This document shows, piece after piece, positions 15,160 through 25,097 of a DNA stretch of 64,000 nucleotides. The notes beneath the pieces are model-generated. The model was not told the DNA's origin and did not search any database. It saw nothing but the letters and a program-made list of their open reading frames with translations. Source of the DNA: Candidatus Dechloromonas phosphorivorans (GTDB taxonomy: Bacteria; Pseudomonadota; Gammaproteobacteria; Burkholderiales; Rhodocyclaceae); the NCBI GenBank assembly GCA_016709495.1, contig JADJMS010000046.1:124001-188000 (forward strand), given 5' to 3'. Every line of letters begins with the position of its first letter. Positions within the stretch are counted from its first letter, which is position 1. Made by a program: the position numbers and the translations under genes.

Positions 15160-17879
15160 GTTGTTTCCTGCTCGCTGTTTGTTGGCAGAGTGACGGTAAA
15201 ACAAGCGCCGCTGCCGATATTGTTGGCAGCAGTTATCGTACCACGGTGCTGGGTAACAATTTCCTGACAAATGGCAAGGCCAAGACCGGTGCCACCGGCA
15301 CCCGTTTTGGTCGAACTGCTTTGGACGAATTTATCGAAAATGCTTTCCAGCTCACTTTCTGGAATGCCAACGCCGCTATCAGCAATGCGGATACTGATAG
15401 CTTCAATAAAACCGCTGTCTTGAGCGCGTCGACCGCGAGGTAATTGAGATGGACTGATGGTAATTTGAATGATGCCGTTTTCTGGGGAGAACTTGATTGA
15501 ATTGGCGAGCAGGTTATGGATGACTTGTTCAATTCGTTTCATGTCGACCGAAACGTTTGTCGCCTCAGCGCAAGCATCGATGCTGAAGGTCAGGTTGCGC
15601 CTGTGAGCCAGTGAATCGAGTTGGCTGAGTACGAGGTCAATCAGGGTTAAAAGATTGGTTTGCGAATAATGCAACTCCATCCGTCCGGCTTCTAGTTTAG
15701 AAAGATCGAGCAAGTCGTCGATTAAATTTAACAGCCGCTCGGCGCTTTGCGAAATGCGCGAAAAATACTGTTTGAGCTTCTCGTCTGCGCTTTCCGTTGT
15801 TCGTCTTAAGCCGAGTTCTGAGAAGCTGAGAATGGCGTGCATCGGGGTACGTAATTCGTGTGACATATTGGCCAGGAATTCGGATTTTGCCTGATTCGCC
15901 GCGCGTGCCTGGACTAATGCTTTGTCGAGACTGGCGGTGCGCAGTGCAACCAGTTCCTGCAAATGGTCGCGGTGTTGTAACAACTCAGCCTCGGCAGCTT
16001 TCTGGCGGGTGATGTCGACGGCAACGCCAAGATAGCCGGATATTTCTCCTGTCATGTCGCGCAGTGCAGTAATGACCAGACTTACCGCGATGTGCTCCCC
16101 ATCTTTGCTTACATAGGTCCATTCGCGTTGTTCGGAAGTGGCTGTTTGCGCGACGATTGTAAAAGTCTCAAAGCCCCTGATCGGGCGCCCGAATAAATCG
16201 CTTAACTCTATGCTGCGCGCCTCAACCTCTTCTTTCAGATGAAGGATGACTGGGGTTTCTTGCCCAACAATATCACTGGCGCGGTAGCCGAGCATCTTCT
16301 CGGCACCCCGGTTAAAGACACTGATCAAACCGCTTGAATTCGTGGCAATGATTGAAACCTCGGTTGCCGAGTCGAGTACTGATTGTTTGAGTAAGTCTGC
16401 GGCTTGAATGGCTGCTGTCGCATGGTGCAATTCAGAAATATCAGACAACGAACCGGCCATGCGCAGGACTTTGTTATGGGTGTCACGCACTGCATCACCG
16501 CGAATGCGTAGCCAGTGCCAGTGGCCATGTCGGTTACGAACACGAAGGACGACATCGTAAGGGGCATTGTCATGTAATAACTTACGCAGGGCGACAACAC
16601 GTTTTGTTTCGTCTTCCGGGTGAATAAGGGTAATAAACTCACTTGATGTACGTGGCGCTTCTGCCGGCGAGAAATCCAATATCTCGCCGAGACGGGGTGA
16701 AATGTAATCTTCGCCAGTTTCCAGGTTTTGGTCCCAAAGCACGTCGTTGGTACCTTTCGCTGCCAGACGGAAACGCTCTTCTGACTTCGCCAGGTCAGTG
16801 GTCAGTTGGCGGGCGTAGCGTTCGGCACGTTCGCGATGGGTGGTCAGGTAAAAAATCAGCAGGGCAAGCAGCGTGTTGCCGATCAGCCCGGTGCCGATGA
16901 TCAGTGCTGGTGTATCAAGGGTTGTGCTGCCTGCCAATTCCGGACGAACGCGGAAGTTAAGAATCCAGTTGCGGCCACCAAAGTCAATTTCGTGATGAAT
17001 GACATGCGTGTTGGGCCCCGGCTGAAAATTGGGATCGGAGTCGTAGATGAGTTGCGGTGGTTGGTCTGAACTGCGATTGGCGCTGCCATCATCAAACACT
17101 TGCAGGGCAAAATGATCGCTGACGCCGCGCTTGAGCGAGTCAATGAAATCATCTGCCCGATAACCAAGAACGACAACGCCGGTGAGTGCCTTGTGTCTCT
17201 CTTCGATGTTGTTGATTGGCATACCCGGATGAAAGCTTCCTTGGGCCAAAATAAATCCGGGACGCTTTGTTTCTTGATCGTAGATCAGGATGACGGGCCC
17301 GGAGAGCCCAATATCCTGATTAATCACCGCGCTTTCGATCACTTCGCGCCGGATTTTTTCCGACATCAGGTTGAAACCGATGGCCTTGCGTTGCAACGGT
17401 GCATCGGGTGCAACAAAGGTCACCGGTGCGGCAGTTTCGTCTTCAATCGGCGGAAATATCTTGAAGTTGGCGCGATCTGATTGCTGTTGTATCTGAGCCG
17501 TCAGTCTGTCTGCTTCGTGCCGATGAATAACCGGCGCGTAAGCGAAAACAAAAAGGCCGGTCAGGTTCGAGGTGACATCAATGTTGCGCGCAAAAAGACG
17601 CCAAGCTTGCAGATTGTTGGCCGGATCCGGATTGGCAGCGGCAAAAGCCTGCAGCGAACGGAGAAATTGGGCGTGGAGTTTGAGGCGTTCCCGAATGCTG
17701 GCCGTACTGGCCGCAGTTTCAATACTGGCCGCAGCTTCGTTCTCAACCTCGTGGAGTTTCCTTTGCTCGTTTGCAAGGATGAAAACGGCCACGGTTAGCA
17801 CGCAAAAAACCAGCGCCGGCAATAACCAGCGCGACCAGCGAGGTCTTGATATTCGGGTGGTGATACGGGTTTGGCTCAC
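15156..17879 (-). CDS. CHASE-PAS-PAS sensor histidine kinase
   Basis: 907 residues. Transmembrane helix 1 is at about 19-36, then a periplasmic CHASE domain (about 75-290), helix 2 at about 322-343, a PAS domain with PAC (360-480), a second PAS (505-625), a coiled coil, HisKA with the phospho-acceptor near residue 674 (NMSHELRTP) and HATPase_c (N box HNLLANSIKFSP, G1 DSGVGIP, G2 GAGGTGLGLA). CHASE domains bind small periplasmic ligands. It is the first gene of the operon with two response regulators and a solute-binding protein. There is no receiver of its own, so the two downstream receivers are the expected partners. Confidence 0.92.
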   Translation of the reverse strand: MSQTRITTRISRPRWSRWLLPALVFCVLTVAVFILANEQRKLHEVENEAAASIETAASTASIRERLKLHAQFLRSLQAFAAANPDPANNLQAWRLFARNIDVTSNLTGLFVFAYAPVIHRHEADRLTAQIQQQSDRANFKIFPPIEDETAAPVTFVAPDAPLQRKAIGFNLMSEKIRREVIESAVINQDIGLSGPVILIYDQETKRPGFILAQGSFHPGMPINNIEERHKALTGVVVLGYRADDFIDSLKRGVSDHFALQVFDDGSANRSSDQPPQLIYDSDPNFQPGPNTHVIHHEIDFGGRNWILNFRVRPELAGSTTLDTPALIIGTGLIGNTLLALLIFYLTTHRERAERYARQLTTDLAKSEERFRLAAKGTNDVLWDQNLETGEDYISPRLGEILDFSPAEAPRTSSEFITLIHPEDETKRVVALRKLLHDNAPYDVVLRVRNRHGHWHWLRIRGDAVRDTHNKVLRMAGSLSDISELHHATAAIQAADLLKQSVLDSATEVSIIATNSSGLISVFNRGAEKMLGYRASDIVGQETPVILHLKEEVEARSIELSDLFGRPIRGFETFTIVAQTATSEQREWTYVSKDGEHIAVSLVITALRDMTGEISGYLGVAVDITRQKAAEAELLQHRDHLQELVALRTASLDKALVQARAANQAKSEFLANMSHELRTPMHAILSFSELGLRRTTESADEKLKQYFSRISQSAERLLNLIDDLLDLSKLEAGRMELHYSQTNLLTLIDLVLSQLDSLAHRRNLTFSIDACAEATNVSVDMKRIEQVIHNLLANSIKFSPENGIIQITISPSQLPRGRRAQDSGFIEAISIRIADSGVGIPESELESIFDKFVQSSSTKTGAGGTGLGLAICQEIVTQHRGTITAANNIGSGACFTVTLPTNSEQETT

Positions 17880-17929
17880 GGTGGCGCAAACAGGCTATGG
17901 TTCCTGTCAGTATAGGCGGAAAGTCATGC

Positions 17930-19733
17930 CTACGCTCTCTCTTCCTCTTGTTGTTGCAGGTTCCACATGCGGGTGTAGGCGCCATTCGCGGCTAACAATT
18001 GGGCGTGCGTGCCGCGCTCAATAATTTCGCCAGTTTGCATGACAATAATTTCGTCGGCATTCATTACGGTCGACAGGCGATGGGCGATGATTAATGTGGT
18101 GCGGCCGAGGGCGACCTGTTCGAGCTGACTCTGGATGGCCCGTTCGGTGCCGGAGTCGAGTGCCGAGGTGGCTTCGTCAAAAATCAGGATGGGCGGGTTT
18201 TTTGAGCAAGGCGCGGGCAATGGCGACACGCTGTTTTTCGCCGCCAGAGAGCTTGAGGCCGCGCTCGCCGACCTTGGTTTCATATTTTTGTGGCAAGGAT
18301 TCGATGAAGTCATGCATTTGGGCAGCACGCGCGGCGGCAAATACCTCTTCACGTGTCGCTTCGGGGCGGCCGTAATTGATGTTGTAGAAAATTGTATCGT
18401 TGAATAGCACCGTATCTTGCGGGACGATACCGATGGCGGCGCGCAGGCTGCTTTGTTTCAGGCTGCGAATGTCGTGACCGTTGATGCGAATTGAGCCGCC
18501 GGTGACATCGTAAAACCGGTAGAGCAGGCGTGAGAGGGTGGATTTTCCGGCACCGGAATGGCCAACCACGGCAGCAGTGCGTCCTGGCTGAATGGCGAAA
18601 TCCATGTGATGCAGGATTTGCCTTTCCGGGTCATAGGCGAAGTCGACCGCATCAAAGTTGATTTGCAATGGGCCGCTGGGCAGGTCGCGGGCATCGGGCG
18701 CGTCGGCAATCTCCTTATTTTCCTGCAACAACTTGAACATGCGTTCGATGTCAGTCAGCGCCTGACGAATTTCGCGATAAACGACACCGAGGAAGTTGAG
18801 CGGAATGTAGAGTTGGATCAGGAAGGCATTGACCAGCACGAGGTCGCCGATAGTCATCGTGCCTTCGACAACGCCATTGGTGGCGCGCCACATCATGGCG
18901 GTGACGCCGAGGGCGATGATTGCCTGCTGGCCGAGATTGAGGGCGGAAAGGGTGGTCTGACTACGCGTCGCGGCGTCTTCCCATTTGAGTAATTGCTCGT
19001 TGTAACGGCGTGCCTCGAAGGCTTCGTTATTGAAATATTTGACCGTTTCGTAATTGAGCAGGCTATCGACGGCGCGGGTGTTGGCGGCCGAGTCGCTTTC
19101 ATTGACGGTACGCCGGATATCGATGCGCCAATTGCTGACCTTGACCGTGAAGACGATGTAGCTGACCAGTGAGATCAGGGTGATGATGACGAAGCCGATG
19201 TCGTAACGAACAAAGAGAATACCCAGCACGAGGCCGATTTCGACCAGTGTCGGCAGGATGGAATAGAGCGTGTAGGAAATCAGGCTGGAAATCGAGCGGC
19301 TGCCGCGCTCAATGTCGCGGGAAACGCCGCCGGTCTGGCGCTCCAGATGAAAACGCAGGCTGAGCGCGTGCAGGTGGCCGAAGACTTCAAGTGCAACCTG
19401 TCGCACGGCTTGCTGCGTGACGCGGGCAAAGAGCATCTCGCGCAATTCGGTGAACATGGCGGTCGAGAAGCGCAACACGCCGTACAAGACGAGCAAAAGC
19501 ATGGGCAAGGCCAGCACTTGCTGGGTGGCCGAAAGGTTGTCGATGATCTGTTTGAAGACCAGCGGCACGCTGACGTTGGCAACCTTGGCACCGATCAGGC
19601 AACTGAGCGCGGCGGCGACGCGAAGGCGGTAACGCCAGATATAGGGCAACAGTGTCTTCAAAGTCAGCCAGACGTGAGTCTCTGGCAAGGGCTGTCCGGC
19701 GGGTGGTTTGGGTAGTGCTGAAGCGCGACGCAT
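17930..19733 (-). pseudogene. ABC exporter (ATM1/HMT-like), frameshifted
   Basis: A fused permease-ATPase of about 600 residues. The first part (to 18177) has six transmembrane helices, Walker A GHSGAGKST, Q-loop and signature LSGGEKQR. Then the frame breaks, and Walker B ILIFDEATSALD and the H-loop IIAHRLST continue in another frame to 17930. The total span is one base longer than a multiple of three. Removing one base from the six-T run at 18198-18203 (six A on the coding strand) restores a continuous family sequence. The product resembles the heavy-metal/ATM1-type half transporters that export glutathione conjugates. A homopolymer sequencing error is the likeliest cause; true inactivation is possible. 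It is divergent from the thioesterase gene. Confidence 0.85.
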
Positions 19734-19822
19734 GGGGAGGCCTGAATGATTGTTCCCTGCAGTATATGAAAACTGGCCGGATTCCGGGAAAATCAGGCTT
19801 TATCTGAAAAAAAGGACGCTAA

Positions 19823-20224
19823 ATGGCCGTCGACCGTATCACGCTCCCTAATGAGCAACCCGCCCTGCGTCTGGTGCCCATGCCTGCCGACCTGAACCAG
19901 AATGGCGATGTCTTTGGTGGCTGGGTCATGGCCCAGGTAGATGTGGCCGGGGCGATCCCTGCCATGCGCCGTGCCCGTGGTCGTGTGGCGACCGTTTCGG
20001 TCCATTCTTTCCTGTTCAAACAGCCGGTATCGGTCGGCGATATTGTCAGCTTTTATGCCCAGATCGTGCGCATCGGGCAGACCTCGATTACGGTTAATGT
20101 CGAGGTTTATGCCGAGCGCAATTACGCTGATCTGATCACGGTCAAAGTGACCGAGGCACAACTTACCTACGTCGCCATCGACAGCTCAGGCAAGAAGCGC
20201 GACGTGCCGGCAGAAATTACGTAA
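19823..20224 (+). CDS. yciA: Acyl-CoA thioesterase, YciA type
   Basis: 133 residues, a single hotdog domain. The catalytic-loop motif NQNGDVFGGWVMAQVDVAGAI and the helix that follows are those of the YciA/BFIT acyl-CoA hydrolases. These cleave a broad range of acyl-CoA to free acid and CoA in the cytoplasm. AAAAGGA precedes the ATG. It stands alone between the divergent ABC exporter gene and fadL; the symbol rests on family resemblance. Confidence 0.85.
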   Translation: MAVDRITLPNEQPALRLVPMPADLNQNGDVFGGWVMAQVDVAGAIPAMRRARGRVATVSVHSFLFKQPVSVGDIVSFYAQIVRIGQTSITVNVEVYAERNYADLITVKVTEAQLTYVAIDSSGKKRDVPAEIT

Positions 20225-20269
20225 AATCACGCGCTTAACGAGATTTGTCTGCAATCAGGGGAATGAAGA

Positions 20270-21475
20270 ATGAATCAAATGACAATGCGCGTCCTGCCCG
20301 CACTGCTAATGGCTGTTTTTTCCAGTGCTGCAACAGCTTCTGCTTTCCAGCTCTGGGAACAGAATGCCAGCGGACTGGGCACTGCCTACGCCGGTTCAGC
20401 TGCGGTTGCAGATAACGCCAGCACTGTCTTCTTCAACCCGGCTGGCATGACGCAGCTTTCCGGTTTCCAGCTATCGGCTGGAGTGGCGGGGGTAAAGCCT
20501 CATTTTGAGTTCAGGAATGAAGGATCGACCGGTTTGCTCGGTTCGGGTGGCAATGGCGGGGATGCCGGTGGTTGGGCTGCCGTGCCGAATGCCTATTTCT
20601 CGGCTCAGTTGGCACCCAACTGGTTTCTCGGATTTGGCGTTTCCGCACCGTTCGGCTTGTCGACCGAATACGAAAATGGTAACTGGATAGGCCGCTATCA
20701 AGCCCTTAAGTCAGAAATAACAACCGTCAATTACAACCCGTCAATCGCTTATAAAGTGAATGACATAGTCGCGCTGGGTTTTGGCCTTGATTATCAGACA
20801 ATCAATGCTGAAATGACCAGTGCCACGCCGTTTGGTACCTATCGTGTCAAAGGTGATGATTCCGCCTGGGGTTGGAATGCCGGGGCTTTGTTTACCTTGT
20901 CGCCGGCGATGCGAGTTGGTATTTCCTATCGTTCCGCAATTGATTACACCCTGGAAGGAACCCGCTCGGTTGGTGCCAATAGCAGTTCTGCCAAGGCCGA
21001 TATCAAGCTCCCGGATACTTTCATTCTTTCCGTCTGGCAGCAGGTTTCGGACCGTTGGGAGGCGATGGGTGATCTTTCCTATACCAACTGGAGCACGCTC
21101 GATAAGTTGAAGATTCAACATGCCACAGGGACGGATATCGAGACGTTCAACTATAAGGACTCATGGCGTTTCGCCTGGGGGGCTGCGTACAAAGCCAGCG
21201 AAAACAGCAAGATCAAATTCGGTATTGCCTATGACCGTACCCCGACAACCAATAATGACCGTTCGGCCCGCGTGCCGGATAACAACCGTATCTGGTTCTC
21301 GTTGGGTGGCCAGTACAACGCTGGCAAGATCGGCAAGATCGATATTGGCTATGCCTACTTGTATCTGAAAGACCCGAGCATTGCACAGTCCAAACTGAAT
21401 GGCCTGAGCACGTTGCGTGGTCGTTATGATGACAGCGCGCATGTTCTCGGCGTGCAGTATTCGGTTGGCTTTTAA
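20270..21475 (+). CDS. Outer-membrane FadL/OmpP1 family transporter
   Basis: 401 residues. The signal peptide ends near ATASA, and the mature N-terminus FQLWEQNASGLGTAYAG forms the hatch. The family hallmark FFNPAGMTQL is at about residues 56-65. The rest is a predicted 14-strand barrel ending in VLGVQYSVGF with the terminal Phe needed for BAM insertion. The family imports long-chain fatty acids or other hydrophobic and aromatic compounds; the substrate cannot be read from the sequence. It has its own start region 45 bp after yciA. Confidence 0.9.
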   Translation: MNQMTMRVLPALLMAVFSSAATASAFQLWEQNASGLGTAYAGSAAVADNASTVFFNPAGMTQLSGFQLSAGVAGVKPHFEFRNEGSTGLLGSGGNGGDAGGWAAVPNAYFSAQLAPNWFLGFGVSAPFGLSTEYENGNWIGRYQALKSEITTVNYNPSIAYKVNDIVALGFGLDYQTINAEMTSATPFGTYRVKGDDSAWGWNAGALFTLSPAMRVGISYRSAIDYTLEGTRSVGANSSSAKADIKLPDTFILSVWQQVSDRWEAMGDLSYTNWSTLDKLKIQHATGTDIETFNYKDSWRFAWGAAYKASENSKIKFGIAYDRTPTTNNDRSARVPDNNRIWFSLGGQYNAGKIGKIDIGYAYLYLKDPSIAQSKLNGLSTLRGRYDDSAHVLGVQYSVGF

Positions 21476-21492
21476 GGACAGGGCGGAACGAA

Positions 21493-22026
21493 TTGGTACT
21501 GGAGATCGGTAGTATCGCGCTGGGCCTGCGGGAAGGGGTAATTGCCCTGATTGCGCTGGTCGCGATCTACATGATCGTGGTGATTGTCCGTTTGCGTCGG
21601 CCGCCGCCGGTCGAGAAGAAAGCAACGGAGCCGCTTGCCAAAATACCTGCTGCGCCGCCGCCAGTAGCCGAACCGCCAGCCGTGTCTTTGCCAGAACCTG
21701 AGCCAGAGCCGGAGGCGCCTTCCGAGTGGGAGCGAGCTGCCGCTGCGGTGCCTGAGGATGAACGACTGTATCGCAGCCTGGAAAATGAAGTCTTTCAATT
21801 GCGCGACGAGGTGGATGCGGTTCGTGGCGAACTGGCGGCATTGCGTTCGGACATGCTGCACGAATTAGCGCACATGCGGGCATCTCAAACAGTGTCGCCG
21901 GTCTACGGCGACGCCATGCAAATGGCCGCCGCCGGTTACGACCCGGCGATGATTGCCGAACGTTGCGGCATCGCCCGCGCAGAGGCCGAACTGGTTGTTG
22001 CCCTGGCCAAGAGTACTAATTCCTGA
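21493..22026 (+). CDS. Membrane-anchored DUF2802 protein
   Basis: 177 residues. It starts with TTG at 21493, 17 bp after fadL. One N-terminal transmembrane helix (about 13-34, IALIALVAIYMIVVIV) is followed by a Pro/Glu-rich linker, a coiled-coil segment (LYRSLENEVFQLRDEVDAVRGELAAL) and a C-terminal helix-turn-helix-like DUF2802 module (AAAGYDPAMIAERCGIARAEAELVVALAK). The function is unknown. The family often stands next to SPOR or flagellar genes; here a broken SPOR gene follows by 7 bp. Confidence 0.75.
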   Translation: MVLEIGSIALGLREGVIALIALVAIYMIVVIVRLRRPPPVEKKATEPLAKIPAAPPPVAEPPAVSLPEPEPEPEAPSEWERAAAAVPEDERLYRSLENEVFQLRDEVDAVRGELAALRSDMLHELAHMRASQTVSPVYGDAMQMAAAGYDPAMIAERCGIARAEAELVVALAKSTNS

Positions 22027-22033
22027 GACAGCG

Positions 22034-22742
22034 ATGGCCGAGCATTCCAACACGACTGAAAATCAAGTGAATCCAGGCGAAATTCGACGGTGTTTACCCA
22101 GCCGGTGCCCGTCGCCCCGAAGAAGGAAGTGACGCAACCGGTGACGGCAACTACCAACCTGCCGGAACCGCCCGCGCCAGCGATTGAGGAGCCGCCGCCG
22201 GCGCCCGTGGTTGAGACGCCGCCAGTAGCCAAGGTAGAGCCAGTAGCGGCAGACAAGCCGGAAATTCGCGGTTCTGCGCGGTCGACCGTAACGAATGCGA
22301 AACCAGTGCCGGTCGGAGTTGAAAGCGGTCCCGCCAACATGAATTGCCGGGTTCTTCGACACGTGCAAGGGTTCAGCCGGTCCCGGAGGGAAGCGCCGAG
22401 CCTGTTGTCGCGCAGCCGGCACCGGTTATCACTGAAGCCAAAACCACGGTAACGCCATCAGCGCGTATTTCGGAAGTGCGCCGAGGTGCAAATGCGCTCG
22501 AAACGAACAACGTGCAGCGTCTGTTTTCAGGTTTTTTGTTGCAGGCTGGCGTGTTTTCCAGTGCTCAACGCGCTGAGGAGCTGCATGCCAAATTGACCTT
22601 GAGCGGGGTTCCGTCGACGCTCGAAACCCGCGTTCAGGTTGGGCCGTTCAAGACTCGCCAGGAAGCCGAGGCGGCGCAGGCAAAGCTTAAACAACTTGGT
22701 GTTGAAACGCTGCTGGTTCCGCCCAAAGGGGCAAGAAACTAA
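22034..22742 (+). pseudogene. SPOR-domain protein, broken in at least two places
   Basis: The ATG at 22034 opens MAEHSNTTENQVNPGEIRR, a typical start of betaproteobacterial SPOR proteins, where a basic stretch and a transmembrane helix should follow. Here the sequence jumps to a Pro/Val-rich linker in a different frame (from about 22092), then changes frame again near 22340. It ends with an intact SPOR domain (FSGFLLQAGVFSSAQRAEEL ... VGPFKTRQEAEAAQAKL). SPOR domains bind denuded peptidoglycan at division sites. The missing membrane anchor looks like a real internal deletion, not just a base error. Confidence 0.7.
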
Positions 22743-22766
22743 GCTGAAATCTTTGCCTGCGGGTAA

Positions 22767-24683
22767 TTAAGGTTTTGGCGGAGCCGAGAGCCAATGCAAT
22801 AGTTTGGTGTAAAGCTCATCCGGGTCGAGCGGCTTGGTCATGAAATCGTCCATGCCGGCTTCCATGCAGAGTTGCCGGTCCTCATCGAAGGCGTCGGCAG
22901 TCATCGCCATGATGGGTACTGAACTGCCACCTGGCAGGCAACGTATCTGCCGCGTGGCTGCCCGCCCATCGAGTTTGGGCATCTGAATGTCCATCAGAAC
23001 CATGTCGTAATTGTTTTTCTTGATCTGTTCGACTGCCTGGTAGCCATCTTCGGCGATATCTACCGAGAGCAGAACATCCTCAAGTAAATCAAGCACAACC
23101 TCGCGATTGATCAGGTTATCTTCAACCAGCAGAATCATCTTGCCAGCGTGACGTTCGCGTATGGCTGTTTCAGACGTTATCGCAGGAGCGTTTGGCCCTA
23201 AGTGGGTATTCGTTGCGGCGGGGTATTTGTCGAGCCGTGCTGTGAACCAGAAGCAGCTGCCTTTGCCTTCTTCGCTCTCGCAACCCGCGTCGCCACCCAT
23301 CAACTTGGCTAGGCGACGGGTGATGACAAGACCCAGGCCGGTACCGCCATGCCTACGGGTTGTTGAGTTATCGCCTTGCTCGAACGGGGAGAACAATCGT
23401 TCCAGCGCAGCGGCGGATAAACCAATGCCACTGTCACGGACTTCAAAACGCAACAGGGCACTGTCTGCATCCTGTTCCAGCACGCGACACGCGAGTTGAA
23501 TGCCGCCCTGGCTGGTAAATTTGATCGCATTGGTCGCGTAGTTGAGGAGCGCCTGACGGATTCGTGTCGGATCGCCTTTTAAAGCCAGCGGTAGCTCAGA
23601 TTCCTCAACCGAAAGGGCCAATGATTTCGCTGCTGCATCATCGGCCAGTATCGCCGCTACTTCACTCAGAATGGTAGCAGGGGAAAGCGCGATGGATTCA
23701 AGCGTCAGGCATTCAGCTTCAATTTTTGACAGGCAGAGAATGTCGTTGATGATGGCCATCAAATGCTTGCCGGCGCCGTCGATTTTGTTGAGCCGATCAA
23801 CTTGTGCGGGCGTCATTTGGTCCCGCTTGAGCAGGTAAACCATGCCTGAAATGGCGTTCAGCGGCGTACGGATTTCATGACTCATGTTGGCCAGAAAGGT
23901 ACTCTTGGCGCGATTGGCCGATTCGGCCTTTTCCTTGGCAACGGATAACTCTAGCGTTCTGATGCTGACCTGATCTTCGAGATGGTCACGATAGCGCGTT
24001 AGCTCTTCTTCAACTTCTTTGCGCTTACTCATCTCCTCAATGAGATTCGTGTTGGCCTGAATGGAGTCATTTACCCAGCGTGAGTTGAGTAGTGCTTTTT
24101 TGGGAACCAATACCATCCACATGAGGGTGATCACGAACATCAGCAGCGAAAATGGTGCCGAATCCTGCAGCCAGTGAAACAGAAAAAAACCTGACAAGGG
24201 CAAAAGCGTCACGGCGCACATGGACAGGTAAAACGCCGGCATGACCGAGTAACCCAATGCGCCTATCGTCACCAAACTGCTGAGCAGAATGAAAAGGAAT
24301 ATTTGCGTTGACTCACTGACATTGGCCGGCAACAAAAAAGTAACACTGCCGTAGGTTGCCGAAATCAGGATGCCCATGGTGAAGCGGATTTTCAGAAATC
24401 TGTCCGCGTTTTCCGGTTAACCCAACTCTTTTGACGTAGCGCTCAAAAGGGTAACGGTGCTGGTCAGCAGCAATAATGCCGCAAACCACGCCAGGTAAAT
24501 TACCTGCGATACCCCGCGCTCGCCATGATCAAGCAAAAATTCCTGCCGCAGCAAGAATGCTGGCCATGTTGTCACCGGCATGACCAAAAATGTCTGGGCG
24601 CGAACTAGTCGGATGCGTTCACCAGTCGTTAATACCCGTTTCGGGGTAAGTTGGGTGTTGGTTTCGGATCGTGCGGCAGCCAT
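22767..24683 (-). pseudogene. Hybrid sensor histidine kinase, interrupted by an in-frame stop
   Basis: Two open stretches on the minus strand, 24683-24417 and onward to 22767, are in the same frame and separated only by one TAA (24417-24419, codon 89). Read through, they give a protein of about 638 residues: a multi-helix membrane sensor (about 1-210), coiled coil, HisKA with NMSHEIRTP, HATPase_c with DSGIGLS and HGGTGLGL, and a C-terminal receiver with MVLMDIQMPKLDG and MTKPL. The join EN-ADRFLKIRFTMG reads naturally across the stop. Either a nonsense mutation or a base error; the downstream part could restart at ATG 24377 without its first helices. Confidence 0.75.
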
Positions 24684-24689
24684 ATTGTT

Positions 24690-25097
24690 TTAAAAGGCGA
24701 TTGGTTTAACACCAAATAGTGCAACCCAGCCGCGAATAACGCGATAGCCAACCCATAGGCCGAGAATGGCAATCAATATCCAGGCCAGCGGGATGCCGAT
24801 GATGGTGATGATGAGCAAGCCGTAGATCATCAGCCAAAGGAAGGTGAACCAGAAGGTGCGAATCTGCCAGCGGAAATGGCTTTCCAGCCAGGTGCCGTTG
24901 ACGTCGCCACGCTTCAGGTAATTGAGGAAGACAGCGACCAGCGAGGGCAGGCCGAAAACGAAGCCGCCGGCGACAGTTGCCGCTGAGGTAATGCCGACAA
25001 AAACGGCAATCGCATGCAAACCGTAAATGAAGTGAGTCAGCTGAACCAGCGAAGGGCGAACGCCATGCAGATCAGGGGTGGGAACAGGTTCTTGCAT
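24690..25097 (-). CDS. DUF4870-type small membrane protein
   Basis: 135 residues from ATG 25097 (MQEPVPTPDLHGVRPS), whose A-T-G-A overlaps the stop of the upstream acetyltransferase gene; the longer open frame upstream lies in that gene and is not used. Four hydrophobic segments, with the family feature GTWLESHFRWQIRTFWF between helices 2 and 3. The family (DUF4870, Tic20-like) has no settled function. The gene is part of a minus-strand run with ubiD and the GNAT. Confidence 0.75.
   Translation of the reverse strand: MQEPVPTPDLHGVRPSLVQLTHFIYGLHAIAVFVGITSAATVAGGFVFGLPSLVAVFLNYLKRGDVNGTWLESHFRWQIRTFWFTFLWLMIYGLLIITIIGIPLAWILIAILGLWVGYRVIRGWVALFGVKPIAF

Noticed and set aside
18195..18210. Programmed +1 frameshift in the ABC exporter
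   Set aside because: No such mechanism is known for this family, no stop-coupled stimulatory element is visible, and many nearby genes show similar one-base insertions.
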